A stretch of 64,000 nt of DNA from Pseudomonas umsongensis (GTDB taxonomy: Bacteria > Pseudomonadota > Gammaproteobacteria > Pseudomonadales > Pseudomonadaceae): positions 310,001-374,000 of the forward strand of contig NZ_NIWU01000005.1 in assembly GCF_002236105.1 (NCBI RefSeq), read 5' to 3'. The translations under genes were made by a program, and so were the position numbers. Within the stretch, counting starts at the first letter, position 1, and each line of letters starts with the position of its first letter. Under the pieces are notes generated by a model. That model ran no database searches, had not been told where the DNA came from, and saw only the letters and a program-made list of their open reading frames with translations. Shown here piece by piece: positions 1-8,665 of this stretch.

Positions 1-1956
1 CGGCGCCATGTCCTTGTCCTTCGGCAATACCAGGATCTGGTCCGCGGTGATGATCGCAGTGGTCTGCTCGCTGCCCGACGGTTTGATCACACCGAAACCG
101 GTGTCGCCTTCTGGCAGGTTGAGCAAGTCACGACCCCAGCACTGATGACGCACTTCACCACCGATGCGGCCCATGATGGTCGGCACGATGTCGACTTGAG
201 TGCCCACGGTGTGGTCGAGCGTGCCAAATTTCTCCTGGATGCCCGGTGCGATCATCAACATCGGTACATTGAAACGGCCCAGGTCCATTTCGGTGATCTG
301 ACGTTCGTTACCGAAGCCGTGGTCGCCAACGATGACGAACAGGGTCTCCTTGAAGTAAGGCTCATTACGCGCCTTCTCGAAGAACTGACCCAGCGCCCAA
401 TCCGAATAGCGCATGGCGGTCAAATGCTCGTTCAGGCTGCCACGATCGGTGACGCGTTCGACCGGCAATGGGGTCGGCAACGCATAGGGCGTGTGGTTGG
501 ACAAGGTTTGCAGCAAGGCATAGAAAGGTTTCTTGTCCTTGCCGTCGCGAGCCTTGAGTTCCACCAGGCCACGGTCGAACATATCCTGGTCGGACACACC
601 CCAGGTCGGGTCGGAGAACACCGGGTTAACGAAGTCGTTGCGACCGATGAAATTGGTCATGCCCTGGTTACTGAAGAAACCCGACTGGTTGTCCCAGGCG
701 AAATCGCCGTTGTAGACATACACATCGTCGTAGTGACGGGCGCTGAGCAACTGCGGAAGGCCAGACAGTTTGTGGCTGCCTTCCGGGGTCTGCATCAGGT
801 ATTCGAAACCCGGCAGGTTCGGGAAGCAAGCCATGGTGGCGAACATGCCCTGGTGGGTGTGGGTACCGTTGGAGAAGAAACGGTCGAACAGCAGGCCTTC
901 CTTCGACAGCTTGTCGAGGTACGGCGTGATGTTGCCCGGTGCGCCCAGTGCGCCTACCGAGTGACCGGCCATGCTTTCCATCAGGATCACGACGACGTTC
1001 TTGATCGGCAGGGTCTTGTCGACGGGTGGCGTGTAGTCGCGACGCACTGCTGCGGTCTCGCCATCCACCAATTTGTCGTCCTTCATGACCAACAGGTCGC
1101 GTACAGTCTGCTGAGCCATCGGTTGTGGCAACGTGGCTTTCCAGATGTTGTCGCGATCTTCAGACATCCGGCTCTTCGCGGCAGCCACCAGGGACAGGGT
1201 ACCGTTGAGGCCCAGCTGGTTGGCGAAGTTGGAATCGGTGGTGTAGACATCACCCCAACGCATTGGCGGGCCTTGACGCAAGGTTCCGCGGGCCGCGACA
1301 ACGCAGATCAACAGGCACACCACGAACACCATGGCGCGCGCGTACCAGGGGGCAACCTGCCGAGTGCCAATGCTACCACCGCTGAAAGGTCCACGAGGAC
1401 GCGTGGCACGGTCGGCACCCTTGAAGGCGAGGCTCAGGATCCAGGTACCCAAGGCCCAGGCCAGCAGGTAGCGGACCACCGGAAAACCGTACCAGAGCAT
1501 GCTCATCACGGTTTTCGGGTCTTCCTTCACATACTGGAAGACCAGCCCGTTGAGGCGCTGGTGGAATTCACGGTAGAAGTCCATCTCCATCAGGCCCAGG
1601 AACAGCGCGATGCTGGCGGTCACCGTCAGCCAGAGACGGAAGATCCCCCGCGCCGCCATGGCCCGGGCACTGAACAGCGCCAGCACCAGCGGAACGCTGA
1701 GGTAGACCACCAGGCGCAGGTCGAAACGCAAGCCATTGGCGAATGCTTCGAAAAAGGTCGCGGCCGGTGTGTCGAGGATCATTTCGCGGTTGTAGACGAG
1801 CAGCGCGAGGCGCAGCACGGAAAACATCACCATCATGACCAGGGCGCACAACAGTGTGTAGGCCAGATGCGATTTGACGGTCGGTTGCAGCAAGCGACTC
1901 GATGCTCGCTTCTGACTCAGGGCGTCCGGAATAGCCATGTCGTTTTTAGGACCCAT
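1..1956 (-). CDS. LtaS/OpgB-like membrane sulfatase (phosphoglycerol transferase family), 3' end outside window
   Basis: 652 codons are present and the C-terminus runs off the left edge. The chosen ATG gives MGPKNDMAIPDALSQ; a second ATG lies six codons on. The N-terminal part holds several hydrophobic segments (first about residues 30-51), typical of the five-helix anchor of LtaS/OpgB proteins. The extracytoplasmic sulfatase domain begins near residue 320 with a VVVILMESMAGHS metal-site strand. A putative nucleophile motif NGTHTHQG lies at about 363-370, and VGDHG lies further on. The family transfers phosphoglycerol or phosphoethanolamine to envelope glycans or lipids; the substrate here cannot be told. 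Gene on its own, with no partner on the visible side. Confidence 0.85.
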   Translation of the reverse strand, partial: MGPKNDMAIPDALSQKRASSRLLQPTVKSHLAYTLLCALVMMVMFSVLRLALLVYNREMILDTPAATFFEAFANGLRFDLRLVVYLSVPLVLALFSARAMAARGIFRLWLTVTASIALFLGLMEMDFYREFHQRLNGLVFQYVKEDPKTVMSMLWYGFPVVRYLLAWALGTWILSLAFKGADRATRPRGPFSGGSIGTRQVAPWYARAMVFVVCLLICVVAARGTLRQGPPMRWGDVYTTDSNFANQLGLNGTLSLVAAAKSRMSEDRDNIWKATLPQPMAQQTVRDLLVMKDDKLVDGETAAVRRDYTPPVDKTLPIKNVVVILMESMAGHSVGALGAPGNITPYLDKLSKEGLLFDRFFSNGTHTHQGMFATMACFPNLPGFEYLMQTPEGSHKLSGLPQLLSARHYDDVYVYNGDFAWDNQSGFFSNQGMTNFIGRNDFVNPVFSDPTWGVSDQDMFDRGLVELKARDGKDKKPFYALLQTLSNHTPYALPTPLPVERVTDRGSLNEHLTAMRYSDWALGQFFEKARNEPYFKETLFVIVGDHGFGNERQITEMDLGRFNVPMLMIAPGIQEKFGTLDHTVGTQVDIVPTIMGRIGGEVRHQCWGRDLLNLPEGDTGFGVIKPSGSEQTTAIITADQILVLPKDKDMAP

Positions 1957-2165
1957 TGGAAGTTGAAGTTTCAAAAATACAGCTGCGCCCTGCCCTCTGT
2001 TGGCCAGTACTCGGCCCCGGGGTTCGCGCGGTGCGCAAATGTTGCACGATCAATCGCGGCATTGCCATTGATTACTGTTCGTCGATGGCCGCGCGGGGGG
2101 GAATTGTCTTGGAGGCTTTGTGAAAATTTTGTACAGCGAATATTAGGTAACACAATAAAGGCTTC

Positions 2166-2265
2166 TGTAGGAGCGAGCACGCTCGCGATGGACGTCAACG
2201 ATTACGCGGGTTGTCTGCATGCCCGGGTTGTCCTGGCGTTTTTCGCGAGCATGCTCGCTCCTACA
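2166..2265. repeat. REPIN-type inverted repeat
   Basis: TGTAGGAGCGAGC at the left end is mirrored by GCTCGCTCCTACA at the right end, each followed inward by a GCGAGC/GCTCGC palindrome. The inner spacer contains a CGATGGACGTCAACGAT stretch that recurs, inverted, inside the repeat at 52251-52371. The rest of the roughly 330-base gene-free stretch 1957-2286 shows no further feature I can support; it should carry the promoter of the sulfatase gene. Confidence 0.8.
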
Positions 2266-2286
2266 AGGAACAGGTGGCACCCGCTT

Positions 2287-2892
2287 TTATTTCTCGGCCA
2301 GAGCCTTCAGGTTCTTCAAGGTATTGAATGGCGCATCCACCACAAACTTGTTGGCCACCATCGATGGCACGCTACCACCGGGCTCGGTATGCACCTGATA
2401 GGTCACTTCAACCTGATCGCCCTTGGGTACGAACTTCCAGAAACCATCGACCTTGGCGACCCGGACAAAGCCCTTTTCTTCAGGAAGGTATTTGGGCACG
2501 CCCTCGAGCTTGCGCGTCAGGCTGCCATCGGCGCCTGCGATCGTGGTGATATGCAGCACCGAATCTCGCGGTGTGACCGGCCATGGCGTATTGAACTGGG
2601 TGTAGGTCCAGTTCTGATCGCTTTCCTGCTTGAGCAACTTCTGGGTCTTGCACTCGTGAATCCAGGCGCAGGCACCGACCACGTCTTCCTGCAGGGCGCG
2701 CAGCTTGGCCACGGTGGTCTTCATCAGGGTGACGCCCTGATAGGCCTTGTAGTCGGAGCCGGCCACTTCACTCAGGGAGATCTTGATGCCGTCTTCGTTC
2801 CTGGCGACTTTCCAGTCTTCGGCCTGGGCAATTGAAGTGGCCAGAACAGCCGTCAAACCACACAACACAGCGATACGATGCAGCGAACCCAT
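2287..2892 (-). CDS. START domain-containing secreted protein
   Basis: 201 residues. I start at the ATG at 2892 because it is preceded by an AAGGAAT ribosome-binding site and opens a clear signal peptide (MGSLHRIAVLCGLTAVLAT, cleavage near AQA-ED); an in-frame extension upstream lacks both. The mature part resembles bacterial START/Bet v1-like domains (DYKAYQGVTLMKTT, PWPVTPRDSV, WKFVPKGDQVEVTYQ), which form a hydrophobic pocket. Exported, probably periplasmic; ligand unknown. It lies 41 bp after the YkgJ-family gene on the same strand, so co-transcription is possible. Confidence 0.8.
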   Translation of the reverse strand: MGSLHRIAVLCGLTAVLATSIAQAEDWKVARNEDGIKISLSEVAGSDYKAYQGVTLMKTTVAKLRALQEDVVGACAWIHECKTQKLLKQESDQNWTYTQFNTPWPVTPRDSVLHITTIAGADGSLTRKLEGVPKYLPEEKGFVRVAKVDGFWKFVPKGDQVEVTYQVHTEPGGSVPSMVANKFVVDAPFNTLKNLKALAEK

Positions 2893-2933
2893 AATCTTAT
2901 TCCTTATTGTTGAAGTTCCGTTCTGTAAACACA

Positions 2934-3188
2934 TCACGCGGCGGTCATCTGCTCCCACCAGCCAATCAACCGGATAGCTTCTTCGCTGCTGTTGCCACAC
3001 ACCTCAATGTCAGCCTCGAACGCCGAACACACCGCCGGGCGCTCGGGTTTACCGAAAATCTTGCACAGGTTTTCGGCAGACAGTTGCAGGCAACGTTCCC
3101 CGGCGGCTTTGCCATGGGGCATACCGGGAATCGGTGAACTGATGGAAGGGGCAATGCAGCAGGCGCCACAGCCCTCACGGCATTTCAT
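2934..3188 (-). CDS. YkgJ family cysteine cluster protein
   Basis: 84 residues, opening MKCREGCGACCIAP, the C-x3-C-x2-CC signature of the YkgJ/UPF0153 zinc or iron-sulfur cysteine-cluster family. More conserved cysteines follow in ERCLQL, NLCKIF, AVCSAF and IEVCGNS. The predicted protein is small and cytoplasmic; the biochemical role of the family is not established. A second ORF read in another frame over the same bases is a shadow. Length matches the family's short members. Confidence 0.85.
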   Translation of the reverse strand: MKCREGCGACCIAPSISSPIPGMPHGKAAGERCLQLSAENLCKIFGKPERPAVCSAFEADIEVCGNSSEEAIRLIGWWEQMTAA

Positions 3189-3351
3189 GACGAAAAGCTC
3201 CTCGCGACGAGCAATGTATTAAAGGACGGGCACAGAGTAACCGCTAAAACAGTTGTTTTAAATTACCCTTGCCTGGGTATTTACCTGCAAACGGGCGTGA
3301 CCGGCCAGTCTCCGACCAGCTGTCTGCTGGCAGGTCAGCCAAAGGCGGGAT

Positions 3352-3807
3352 TTACCGCTTGAACTCGAATTCCAGGGCGGCGCCTTCGACTTCATGACGC
3401 TCTTCGTTACGCATTTGCAACTGCATTTCGTTGTTGATCAGCCTGCCATTGAGCTGGAACTGGCTGCTTTTGTCGCCGAACATTTGCGGCAGCACCGGTT
3501 CACGCTTGGGCAATGGAACGGTACCGACCGGTTTCAGCTCCTCGACCATGTCCTTGGGCAGGCTCAAATCGAGGTTGGCTGAAGGTACCGGGGTTTTCAC
3601 CACCGCACTGGCCGGTTTTGACTTGGCGGCATTCGGTGGGCGTTTTTTTACCGTGGTTGGCTTTTTGACCGGTGCAGTTTTTTTCGGGGTTGCCTTGGCA
3701 TCGCTGGCGGCGGGCTTTGCCTGCACGGACTCGGCCTTGACGGACGCCGGCTGAACACTCACTAACAGGCAGATCAACAGCCAGACGGCAGGAAAAATCG
3801 GCTTCAT
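3352..3807 (-). CDS. Exported Lys/Pro/Ala-rich protein of unknown function
   Basis: 151 residues from the ATG at 3807, chosen because MKPIFPAVWLLICLLVSVQPASVKA is a good signal peptide; the longer reading begins with 23 unlikely residues. After the signal there is a low-complexity basic, proline/alanine-rich linker (residues about 25-75, with KKTAPVKKPTTVKKRPP) and a more ordered C-terminal part ending in LNGRLINNEMQLQMRNEE. I do not recognise a domain. The composition resembles periplasmic or cell-wall-associated linkers. Isolated gene between the YkgJ gene and the MocR regulator. Confidence 0.6.
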   Translation of the reverse strand: MKPIFPAVWLLICLLVSVQPASVKAESVQAKPAASDAKATPKKTAPVKKPTTVKKRPPNAAKSKPASAVVKTPVPSANLDLSLPKDMVEELKPVGTVPLPKREPVLPQMFGDKSSQFQLNGRLINNEMQLQMRNEERHEVEGAALEFEFKR

Positions 3808-3897
3808 GTACCCAACGATGCAAACGGCGAAAACGACAGAGGTGTCTATGCTCCCCTGTTGCGCGCCCCGTGACAAGCACGGACGGAGACCGCCCGG

Positions 3898-5337
3898 TCA
3901 AAAGCCCCCGGCCATCTCCTGGCAGAGCTGGGTGGCAAGCATGCCCAGGGTCATCAACGCACGTTCGGCTTCGCGGTTCCACGGGATGCCGCAGTTGAGC
4001 CGAATGCAGTGATTGAACTGCTCGGTGTTACTGAAAATCAGCCCCGGCGCGATACTGATGCCCTGCTGCAACGCTCGCACATGCAGCTCCTGGGTATTGA
4101 CCCGTCCTGGCAGGCTCACCCACAAAATGAAACCGCCGGTTGGCCGGGTCATCTGCGTGCCTTCGGGGAAATACTGCTGCACCGCCAGTTGGAAAGCGCT
4201 GAGGTTCTTGCGGTACTCCTGGCGGATGTAACGCAAATGGCGGTCGTAACCACCATTTTCCAGATAGGCGGCAATGCCCATCTGCGTGACGCTGCAGGCC
4301 GAATGGGTACTGAAGGTCTGCAAGCGCTGGATCTCCTGCTGGTACTTGCCGGCAATCATCCAGCCGATCCGCACCCCTGGCGACAGGGTCTTGGAGAAGC
4401 TCGAGCAATAAATCACCCGATCCAGCCGATCATAGGCCTTGAGCGATTTGGTGCGACCTTGCTCAAACATCAGCTCACCGTAGATATCGTCTTCGACTAT
4501 CTGGATGTCAAAGTCCGACGCCAGGCGCAACAGCTGCTTCTGCCGCTCTTCAGGCATGGTGCCGCCCAACGGATTGCTCAAGCGCGTGGTCAGCACCAGC
4601 GCCTTGATCGACCATTGGTTGGCCGCCAACTGCAGCGCTTCAAGGCTCATGCCAGTGGACGGGTCGCTGGGGATTTCGATGACCTTGAGGCCCAGGAGAT
4701 CGGCCAATTGCAACAAACCGTAGTAAGTCGGCGATTCGGCCGCGATCAGGTCACCGGGCCGGGTCAGCACCCGCAGGGACATCTGCAAGGCGTCGACGCA
4801 GCCGTGGGTGATCACCACCTCAGAAGGATCGACCACCACGCCGGCATCGCGCATGCGGATCGCCACCTGTCGACGCAAGGGCTCGAAACCGGGGCTGAAC
4901 ATGTAGCTGAAAGCCCGCGGGCTATGGAACCGGGTGACCTTGGCCAATTGCTGATGCAGGGCACGCACCGGCAAATAGTCGACGCTGGGCACCGCGGCAC
5001 CCAGCGGGAAAACGCCTTCGCGGCGGGACTCGACCAACACTTGTTGAATGATGCTGCTGCGGGTCACCAGGCCTGGACGTTCGACACGGGCGATGTCCGG
5101 GGTCGGCGCAGTCAGCGCCGGGGTCTGGTGCACGTAATAACCGGACTGCGGCCGCGCGCGAATCAGCCCCTGGTCTTCAAGGTTGGCATACGCCTGCAAC
5201 ACCGTGGCATGGCTGACATTGAGCTGCGAACTCATCTTGCGCACCGAAGGCACGCGCTCTCCCGGTTGATAGACACCTCGGCGGATGTCTTCAGCCAGTT
5301 GCTGAGCAATACGTTGATAGAGCAAGAGGTTGGTCAT
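3898..5337 (-). CDS. MocR-type GntR/aminotransferase transcriptional regulator
   Basis: 479 residues. Residues 1-75 form a GntR winged helix (PGERVPSVRKMSSQLNVSHA, then GLIRARPQSGYYV). Residues about 100-479 are a fold-type I aminotransferase domain with SNPLGG near 254-259, the VEDDIYGE aspartate near 283 and the PLP lysine in SSFSKTLSPG (Lys316). MocR proteins bind PLP or its adducts and control amine, amino-acid or vitamin B6 genes. No obvious target gene is divergent to it, so the target is unknown. A perfect inverted repeat lies about 95 bp upstream of the start. Confidence 0.88.
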   Translation of the reverse strand: MTNLLLYQRIAQQLAEDIRRGVYQPGERVPSVRKMSSQLNVSHATVLQAYANLEDQGLIRARPQSGYYVHQTPALTAPTPDIARVERPGLVTRSSIIQQVLVESRREGVFPLGAAVPSVDYLPVRALHQQLAKVTRFHSPRAFSYMFSPGFEPLRRQVAIRMRDAGVVVDPSEVVITHGCVDALQMSLRVLTRPGDLIAAESPTYYGLLQLADLLGLKVIEIPSDPSTGMSLEALQLAANQWSIKALVLTTRLSNPLGGTMPEERQKQLLRLASDFDIQIVEDDIYGELMFEQGRTKSLKAYDRLDRVIYCSSFSKTLSPGVRIGWMIAGKYQQEIQRLQTFSTHSACSVTQMGIAAYLENGGYDRHLRYIRQEYRKNLSAFQLAVQQYFPEGTQMTRPTGGFILWVSLPGRVNTQELHVRALQQGISIAPGLIFSNTEQFNHCIRLNCGIPWNREAERALMTLGMLATQLCQEMAGGF

Positions 5338-5430
5338 GACGCAGCACTCGATTTCACGGGCATTTTATTCTTGTGTAAAACAATACCGGAACAGTTTAGA
5401 AGTGTACTGGGACAGTTGCCACAATAGTCG

Positions 5431-5465
5431 ACAGTACAGTGCAGTGTCAGCAAAAACTGTACTGT
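5431..5465. promoter_or_regulatory. Perfect 10-bp inverted repeat upstream of mocR-type gene
   Basis: ACAGTACAGT at 5431-5440 and ACTGTACTGT at 5456-5465 are exact reverse complements separated by 15 bp. There is no T-run, so it reads as a protein-binding site rather than a terminator. Probably the autoregulatory operator of the MocR gene that starts at 5337; partial CTG/CAG copies also occur at 5404-5415. Confidence 0.55.
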
Positions 5466-5487
5466 TTTGTGCGCTAATCGGCAGGCG

Positions 5488-5523
5488 AAAAAAAACCCGG
5501 CGCTGTCTGCCAGGCCGGGCTTT
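5488..5523 (-). terminator. Rho-independent terminator of the OmpA lipoprotein operon
   Basis: On the minus strand a CCCGGC/GCCGGG stem with a roughly 13-nt loop is followed by eight T residues. It lies about 100 bp after the stop of the OmpA-family gene, beyond a REP pair. Confidence 0.7.
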
Positions 5524-5608
5524 GTAGGAACCGGCTTGCTGGCGATGGCAAAACCGCGGTGTTTCAGATGAATCGCAGTGATGGCATCGCCAGCAAGCCG
5601 GCTCCTAC
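5524..5608. repeat. REP pair (family with core CCGGCTTGCTGGCGAT)
   Basis: GTAGGAACCGGCTTGCTGGC on the left is mirrored by GCCAGCAAGCCGGCTCCTAC on the right (one mismatch). The same family recurs at 30456-30520. Confidence 0.8.
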
Positions 5609-5624
5609 GGAGTGCGTGATTTCA

Positions 5625-6437
5625 TTAGCGGGCAGCGCCGAGCTGGCCTTTTTCGTCGGAAAACACAATTTCCACCCGACGGTTCTGTGCCCGCCCCCGT
5701 TCGGAGGCGTTCGCGTCAACCGGATACTCGTCGCCATACCCTTCAACCAGGATGCGCTTGTCGTCGATGCCCAGGTCCATCAGCACATCCGCGACCGATT
5801 GGGCCCGGTCGCGGGACAGCTTGAGGTTTTCCTGCTTGCCGCCGGTACTGTCGGCGTAACCCTCGATGCGCACCACGCGCTTGGGGTTGAGTTGCAGGAA
5901 CTGCACGATCTTCAGCACCACGCGGTTGGCCGAGTTTTTCAGCTCTGCTTCGCCGGTGTCGAACAGCACATCACCCAGGGTCATCACCAGGCCACGGTCG
6001 GTCTGGGTGGTGGCCAGGGCCAGGATCTGCTCTTCCAGCCATTTGCCCTGCTGCTGCACGCTGAGCAACTTGGATTCGCGCAAGGCCAGTTGCAGGCGCT
6101 GACGTTCCAGCTCGAGCTTGGCGGCGCGCTCTTCATTGAGCACCTGATTGGTGTGCTCCCGGGCGATCTCGCTGTAGCGCTGGCTCAGGTAAGCGTAATG
6201 CACCACATCCGAGCCGCTGCCCCAATAGGTGGACAAACGGTCGGCGCGGGCCAGGGACTCACCGGCGCGAATCACGTCCTTGGGGGCGATGCGCAGCACG
6301 TTGGAGTCTTCCTTGACCTTCTGGAAGTCGGCGCCTGCCTGTTGCAGCGCCGCTTCGCCTTGCTGGCCGGCGCAGCCGACAAGGCTGACGGTTCCTGCCA
6401 GGATCAAAGCGCCGAAAATGTTGGACTTGAGGCTCAT
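5625..6437 (-). CDS. OmpA family lipoprotein
   Basis: 270 residues. The signal sequence ends in a lipobox (VSLVGC, Cys22), so it is a predicted outer-membrane lipoprotein. Residues about 85-150 are charged and likely coiled coil. The C-terminal OmpA peptidoglycan-binding domain starts near residue 150 (TLGDVLFDTGEAELK) and contains EGYADSTGG and the NRRVEIV signature. It overlaps the preceding DUF4398 lipoprotein gene by 4 bp, so the two are translationally coupled and probably work together at the outer membrane-peptidoglycan interface. Confidence 0.88.
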   Translation of the reverse strand: MSLKSNIFGALILAGTVSLVGCAGQQGEAALQQAGADFQKVKEDSNVLRIAPKDVIRAGESLARADRLSTYWGSGSDVVHYAYLSQRYSEIAREHTNQVLNEERAAKLELERQRLQLALRESKLLSVQQQGKWLEEQILALATTQTDRGLVMTLGDVLFDTGEAELKNSANRVVLKIVQFLQLNPKRVVRIEGYADSTGGKQENLKLSRDRAQSVADVLMDLGIDDKRILVEGYGDEYPVDANASERGRAQNRRVEIVFSDEKGQLGAAR

Positions 6438-6790
6438 TGGGCTGCTCCCAACTGCTTTTGCAGGCGGGCGATGCGGGTATTGAGCACGTTCAGCTGTTCT
6501 TCACTCTTGAGGGTCAGGACCCGGGCTTCGGCCAGGCGCGCGTCCAGCTCGGCCTGCTCGGCGCGCATCCGCGCATTCCTGAAAGACTGGTCAGCCATGC
6601 TGCCCTTGGCCCGGTTGTATTTGTCTTCGGCCAGTTTCATCTCCGGCACTTCATCGGCAGTGGCACCCACGGCACGGGCTTGCTCGACGGCCTGTGCGGT
6701 CAGGCGCATTTGTTCATTCGGCGCCGGATCGGCTGCACAACCCGCCAGAGCCAGAACGGCCAGGGCAGCGAAAAGAGGTCGAATACTCAC
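6434..6790 (-). CDS. DUF4398 domain-containing lipoprotein
   Basis: 118 residues with signal peptide and lipobox (LALAGC, Cys18). The mature part is helical and rich in Ala/Glu/Arg (EMKLAEDKYNRAKGS, AEQAELDARLAEARV), matching DUF4398, which is usually encoded next to OmpA-like lipoproteins as here. Function unknown; probably an envelope-stabilising partner of the downstream OmpA protein. Starts 9 bp after the stop of the solute-binding gene, suggesting a three-gene operon. Confidence 0.85.
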   Translation of the reverse strand: MSIRPLFAALAVLALAGCAADPAPNEQMRLTAQAVEQARAVGATADEVPEMKLAEDKYNRAKGSMADQSFRNARMRAEQAELDARLAEARVLTLKSEEQLNVLNTRIARLQKQLGAAQ

Positions 6791-6799
6791 TAAAAATCC

Positions 6800-7615
6800 C
6801 TACTGTTTTGGGGTACTGACAGGTTGCTTCTGCTGCGCATTCCAAAGCTCGATATTGCGTTGCAGCACGGCTTCCGTCAGTCCGGACGCGGGCAATTCTG
6901 TCATCTTTTTGGCCAACTGTCCGCGCAACCACGGATCGTTGCAGGCGGAGTTGTGGGAAAGCGCCAGAAACAGCCCGGGTTTGTCGACCGGCTGCACACG
7001 GGCGACCAGGTCATTGGCCATGCCCAGTGTCTGCGCCATGGCCATGCCGGAGTAGCGCCCTGCCAAGACAAACTCTACCTCCCCCAGGAGCAATTTCTGC
7101 AAGGCCTGGGTCAGGTTTGGCGTACGGGTGAGGGTCAATTGCTGCTCGGCGAAAGTGGCGAATTGCGAGGTCAATCGAGACTTTTCCGACAACGCCCCAG
7201 GATGACCGTGCAAGTCCTGGACGTCGTTGTAGACCAGCGACGAATCCTTGCGGGTCCACACCAGATAATCGTTTTCCAGCAGCGGCGGATGGATGTAGTC
7301 CAGGGATTCCAGCTCGCCAACTGTCAACGGCGCGTCCGCCAGCATGTCCATGCGCCCGCTGCGCACTTCGTCCAGTGCCTGGGAACGTTTGCCGGCGTAG
7401 AGCACCTGGACCTTGATGCCCAACTGCCCCGCTACCTGCTGCAACAAATCGGCACTGGCGCCAATCAAGTGCTTGGGATCCTGCGGGTCTTGCCACAGGT
7501 ACGGTGGCGCATCCGGGCTGCCGGTGACCACCAGGCGTTCGCATTTGCCAGCGGCAATGGACAGTGCTGGCAATAGCGCCAGACCTAGAAAACTCCACGC
7601 GAGACGCAGATCCAT
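6800..7615 (-). CDS. Periplasmic solute-binding protein (SBP_bac_3-like)
   Basis: 271 residues from the ATG at 7615, which opens a signal peptide (MDLRLAWSFLGLALLPALSIAAG) and follows a GGGAGTG ribosome-binding site; the upstream extension enters a repeat. The fold resembles amino-acid-type solute-binding proteins (VVTGSPDAPPYLWQD, IGASADLLQQVAGQLG, DMLADAPLT). No ABC permease or ATPase is nearby, so it may act as an orphan sensor or binding protein, or share a transporter encoded elsewhere. First gene of an apparent operon with the two lipoproteins. Confidence 0.75.
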   Translation of the reverse strand: MDLRLAWSFLGLALLPALSIAAGKCERLVVTGSPDAPPYLWQDPQDPKHLIGASADLLQQVAGQLGIKVQVLYAGKRSQALDEVRSGRMDMLADAPLTVGELESLDYIHPPLLENDYLVWTRKDSSLVYNDVQDLHGHPGALSEKSRLTSQFATFAEQQLTLTRTPNLTQALQKLLLGEVEFVLAGRYSGMAMAQTLGMANDLVARVQPVDKPGLFLALSHNSACNDPWLRGQLAKKMTELPASGLTEAVLQRNIELWNAQQKQPVSTPKQ

Positions 7616-7647
7616 AGCAGCACACTCCCGTTGAGACCGTTTATATC

Positions 7648-7675
7648 CCTGTAGGAGCGAGCCTGCTCCTACAGG
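7648..7675. repeat. Short REP-like hairpin
   Basis: CCTGTAGGAGC and GCTCCTACAGG form a perfect 11-bp stem with a 6-nt loop. It is a single, collapsed version of the longer repeats in the window. Confidence 0.65.
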
Positions 7676-7684
7676 TACAGAGGC

Positions 7685-7713
7685 AAAAAAAAGCCCGACC
7701 AAAGGGTCGGGCT
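7685..7713 (-). terminator. Terminator of etfBA
   Basis: Minus strand: AGCCCGACC stem, 4-nt loop, GGTCGGGCT, then a run of T residues, 23 bp after the etfA stop. Confidence 0.88.
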
Positions 7714-7735
7714 CTTTATAAGTGAAGCAGCCGGA

Positions 7736-8665
7736 TTAGACCAGCTTCTCCAACTCAGGGATGGCTTCGAACAGGTCCGCCACCAGGCCGTAATCGGCCA
7801 CCTGGAAGATCGGCGCTTCTTCGTCCTTGTTGATCGCAACGATCACCTTGGAGTCTTTCATGCCGGCCAGGTGCTGGATCGCGCCGGAAATACCGACGGC
7901 GATGTACAGCTGTGGAGCAACGATCTTGCCGGTCTGACCGACCTGCATGTCGTTGGGTACGAAACCTGCGTCGACCGCAGCACGCGAAGCACCCACGGCT
8001 GCGCCCAGCTTGTCGGCCAGGGCGTACAGGTGCTTGAAGTTGTCGCCGTTCTGCATGCCGCGACCGCCGGAAACGACGATCTTGGCAGCGGTCAATTCCG
8101 GACGATCGGACTTGGCCAGCTCTTCGCCAACGAAGCTGGAGATGCCAGCGTCGTGGGCAGCGCCAACGGCCTCAACAGCTGCGGAACCGCCTTCAGCTGC
8201 AACCGGGTCGAAACCGGTGGCACGCACGGTGATCACTTTCACTGCAGCGTTCGATTGAACGGTAGCGATAGCGTTACCGGCGTAGATCGGACGCTTGAAG
8301 GTGTCAGCGCTTTCGACCGAGATGATCTCGGAGATCTGGTCAACGTCCAGTGCAGCGGCAACGCGCGGCAGGATGTTTTTGCCGTTGGAAGTAGCGGCAG
8401 CCAGGATGTGGCTGTAGCCCTTGCCCAACTCTGCAACCAGAGGCGCAACGTTTTCCGGCAACTGATGCGCGTAAGCGGCGTTGTCGGCCAGCAGCACTTT
8501 AGCCACGCCAGCGATTTTCGCAGCGGCTTCAGCCACGGCGCCAGCGCCCTGGCCGGCAACCAGCACGTGGATGTCACCGCCAATCTTGGCAGCGGCAGCA
8601 ACGGTGTTCAGTGTGGCCGGGGCCACTACTTTGTTGTCGTGTTCAGCAATAACCAAGATAGTCAT
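7736..8665 (-). CDS. etfA: Electron transfer flavoprotein, alpha subunit
   Basis: 309 residues, the usual length. The C-terminal FAD domain shows the family signature: GGRGMQNGDNF, VGASRAAVDAG, and PQLYIAVGISGAIQHLAGM (about residues 200-270). With EtfB it forms the soluble FAD/AMP heterodimer that takes electrons from acyl-CoA and other dehydrogenases and passes them to ETF-ubiquinone oxidoreductase, encoded just upstream on the other strand. The ATG follows the etfB stop immediately, so the two are co-translated. Confidence 0.97.
   Translation of the reverse strand: MTILVIAEHDNKVVAPATLNTVAAAAKIGGDIHVLVAGQGAGAVAEAAAKIAGVAKVLLADNAAYAHQLPENVAPLVAELGKGYSHILAAATSNGKNILPRVAAALDVDQISEIISVESADTFKRPIYAGNAIATVQSNAAVKVITVRATGFDPVAAEGGSAAVEAVGAAHDAGISSFVGEELAKSDRPELTAAKIVVSGGRGMQNGDNFKHLYALADKLGAAVGASRAAVDAGFVPNDMQVGQTGKIVAPQLYIAVGISGAIQHLAGMKDSKVIVAINKDEEAPIFQVADYGLVADLFEAIPELEKLV

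Noticed and set aside
145..2835. 896-codon plus-strand open frame
   Set aside because: It runs antisense through the sulfatase and START-domain genes; its translation has no recognisable domain, while the minus strand gives clear families.
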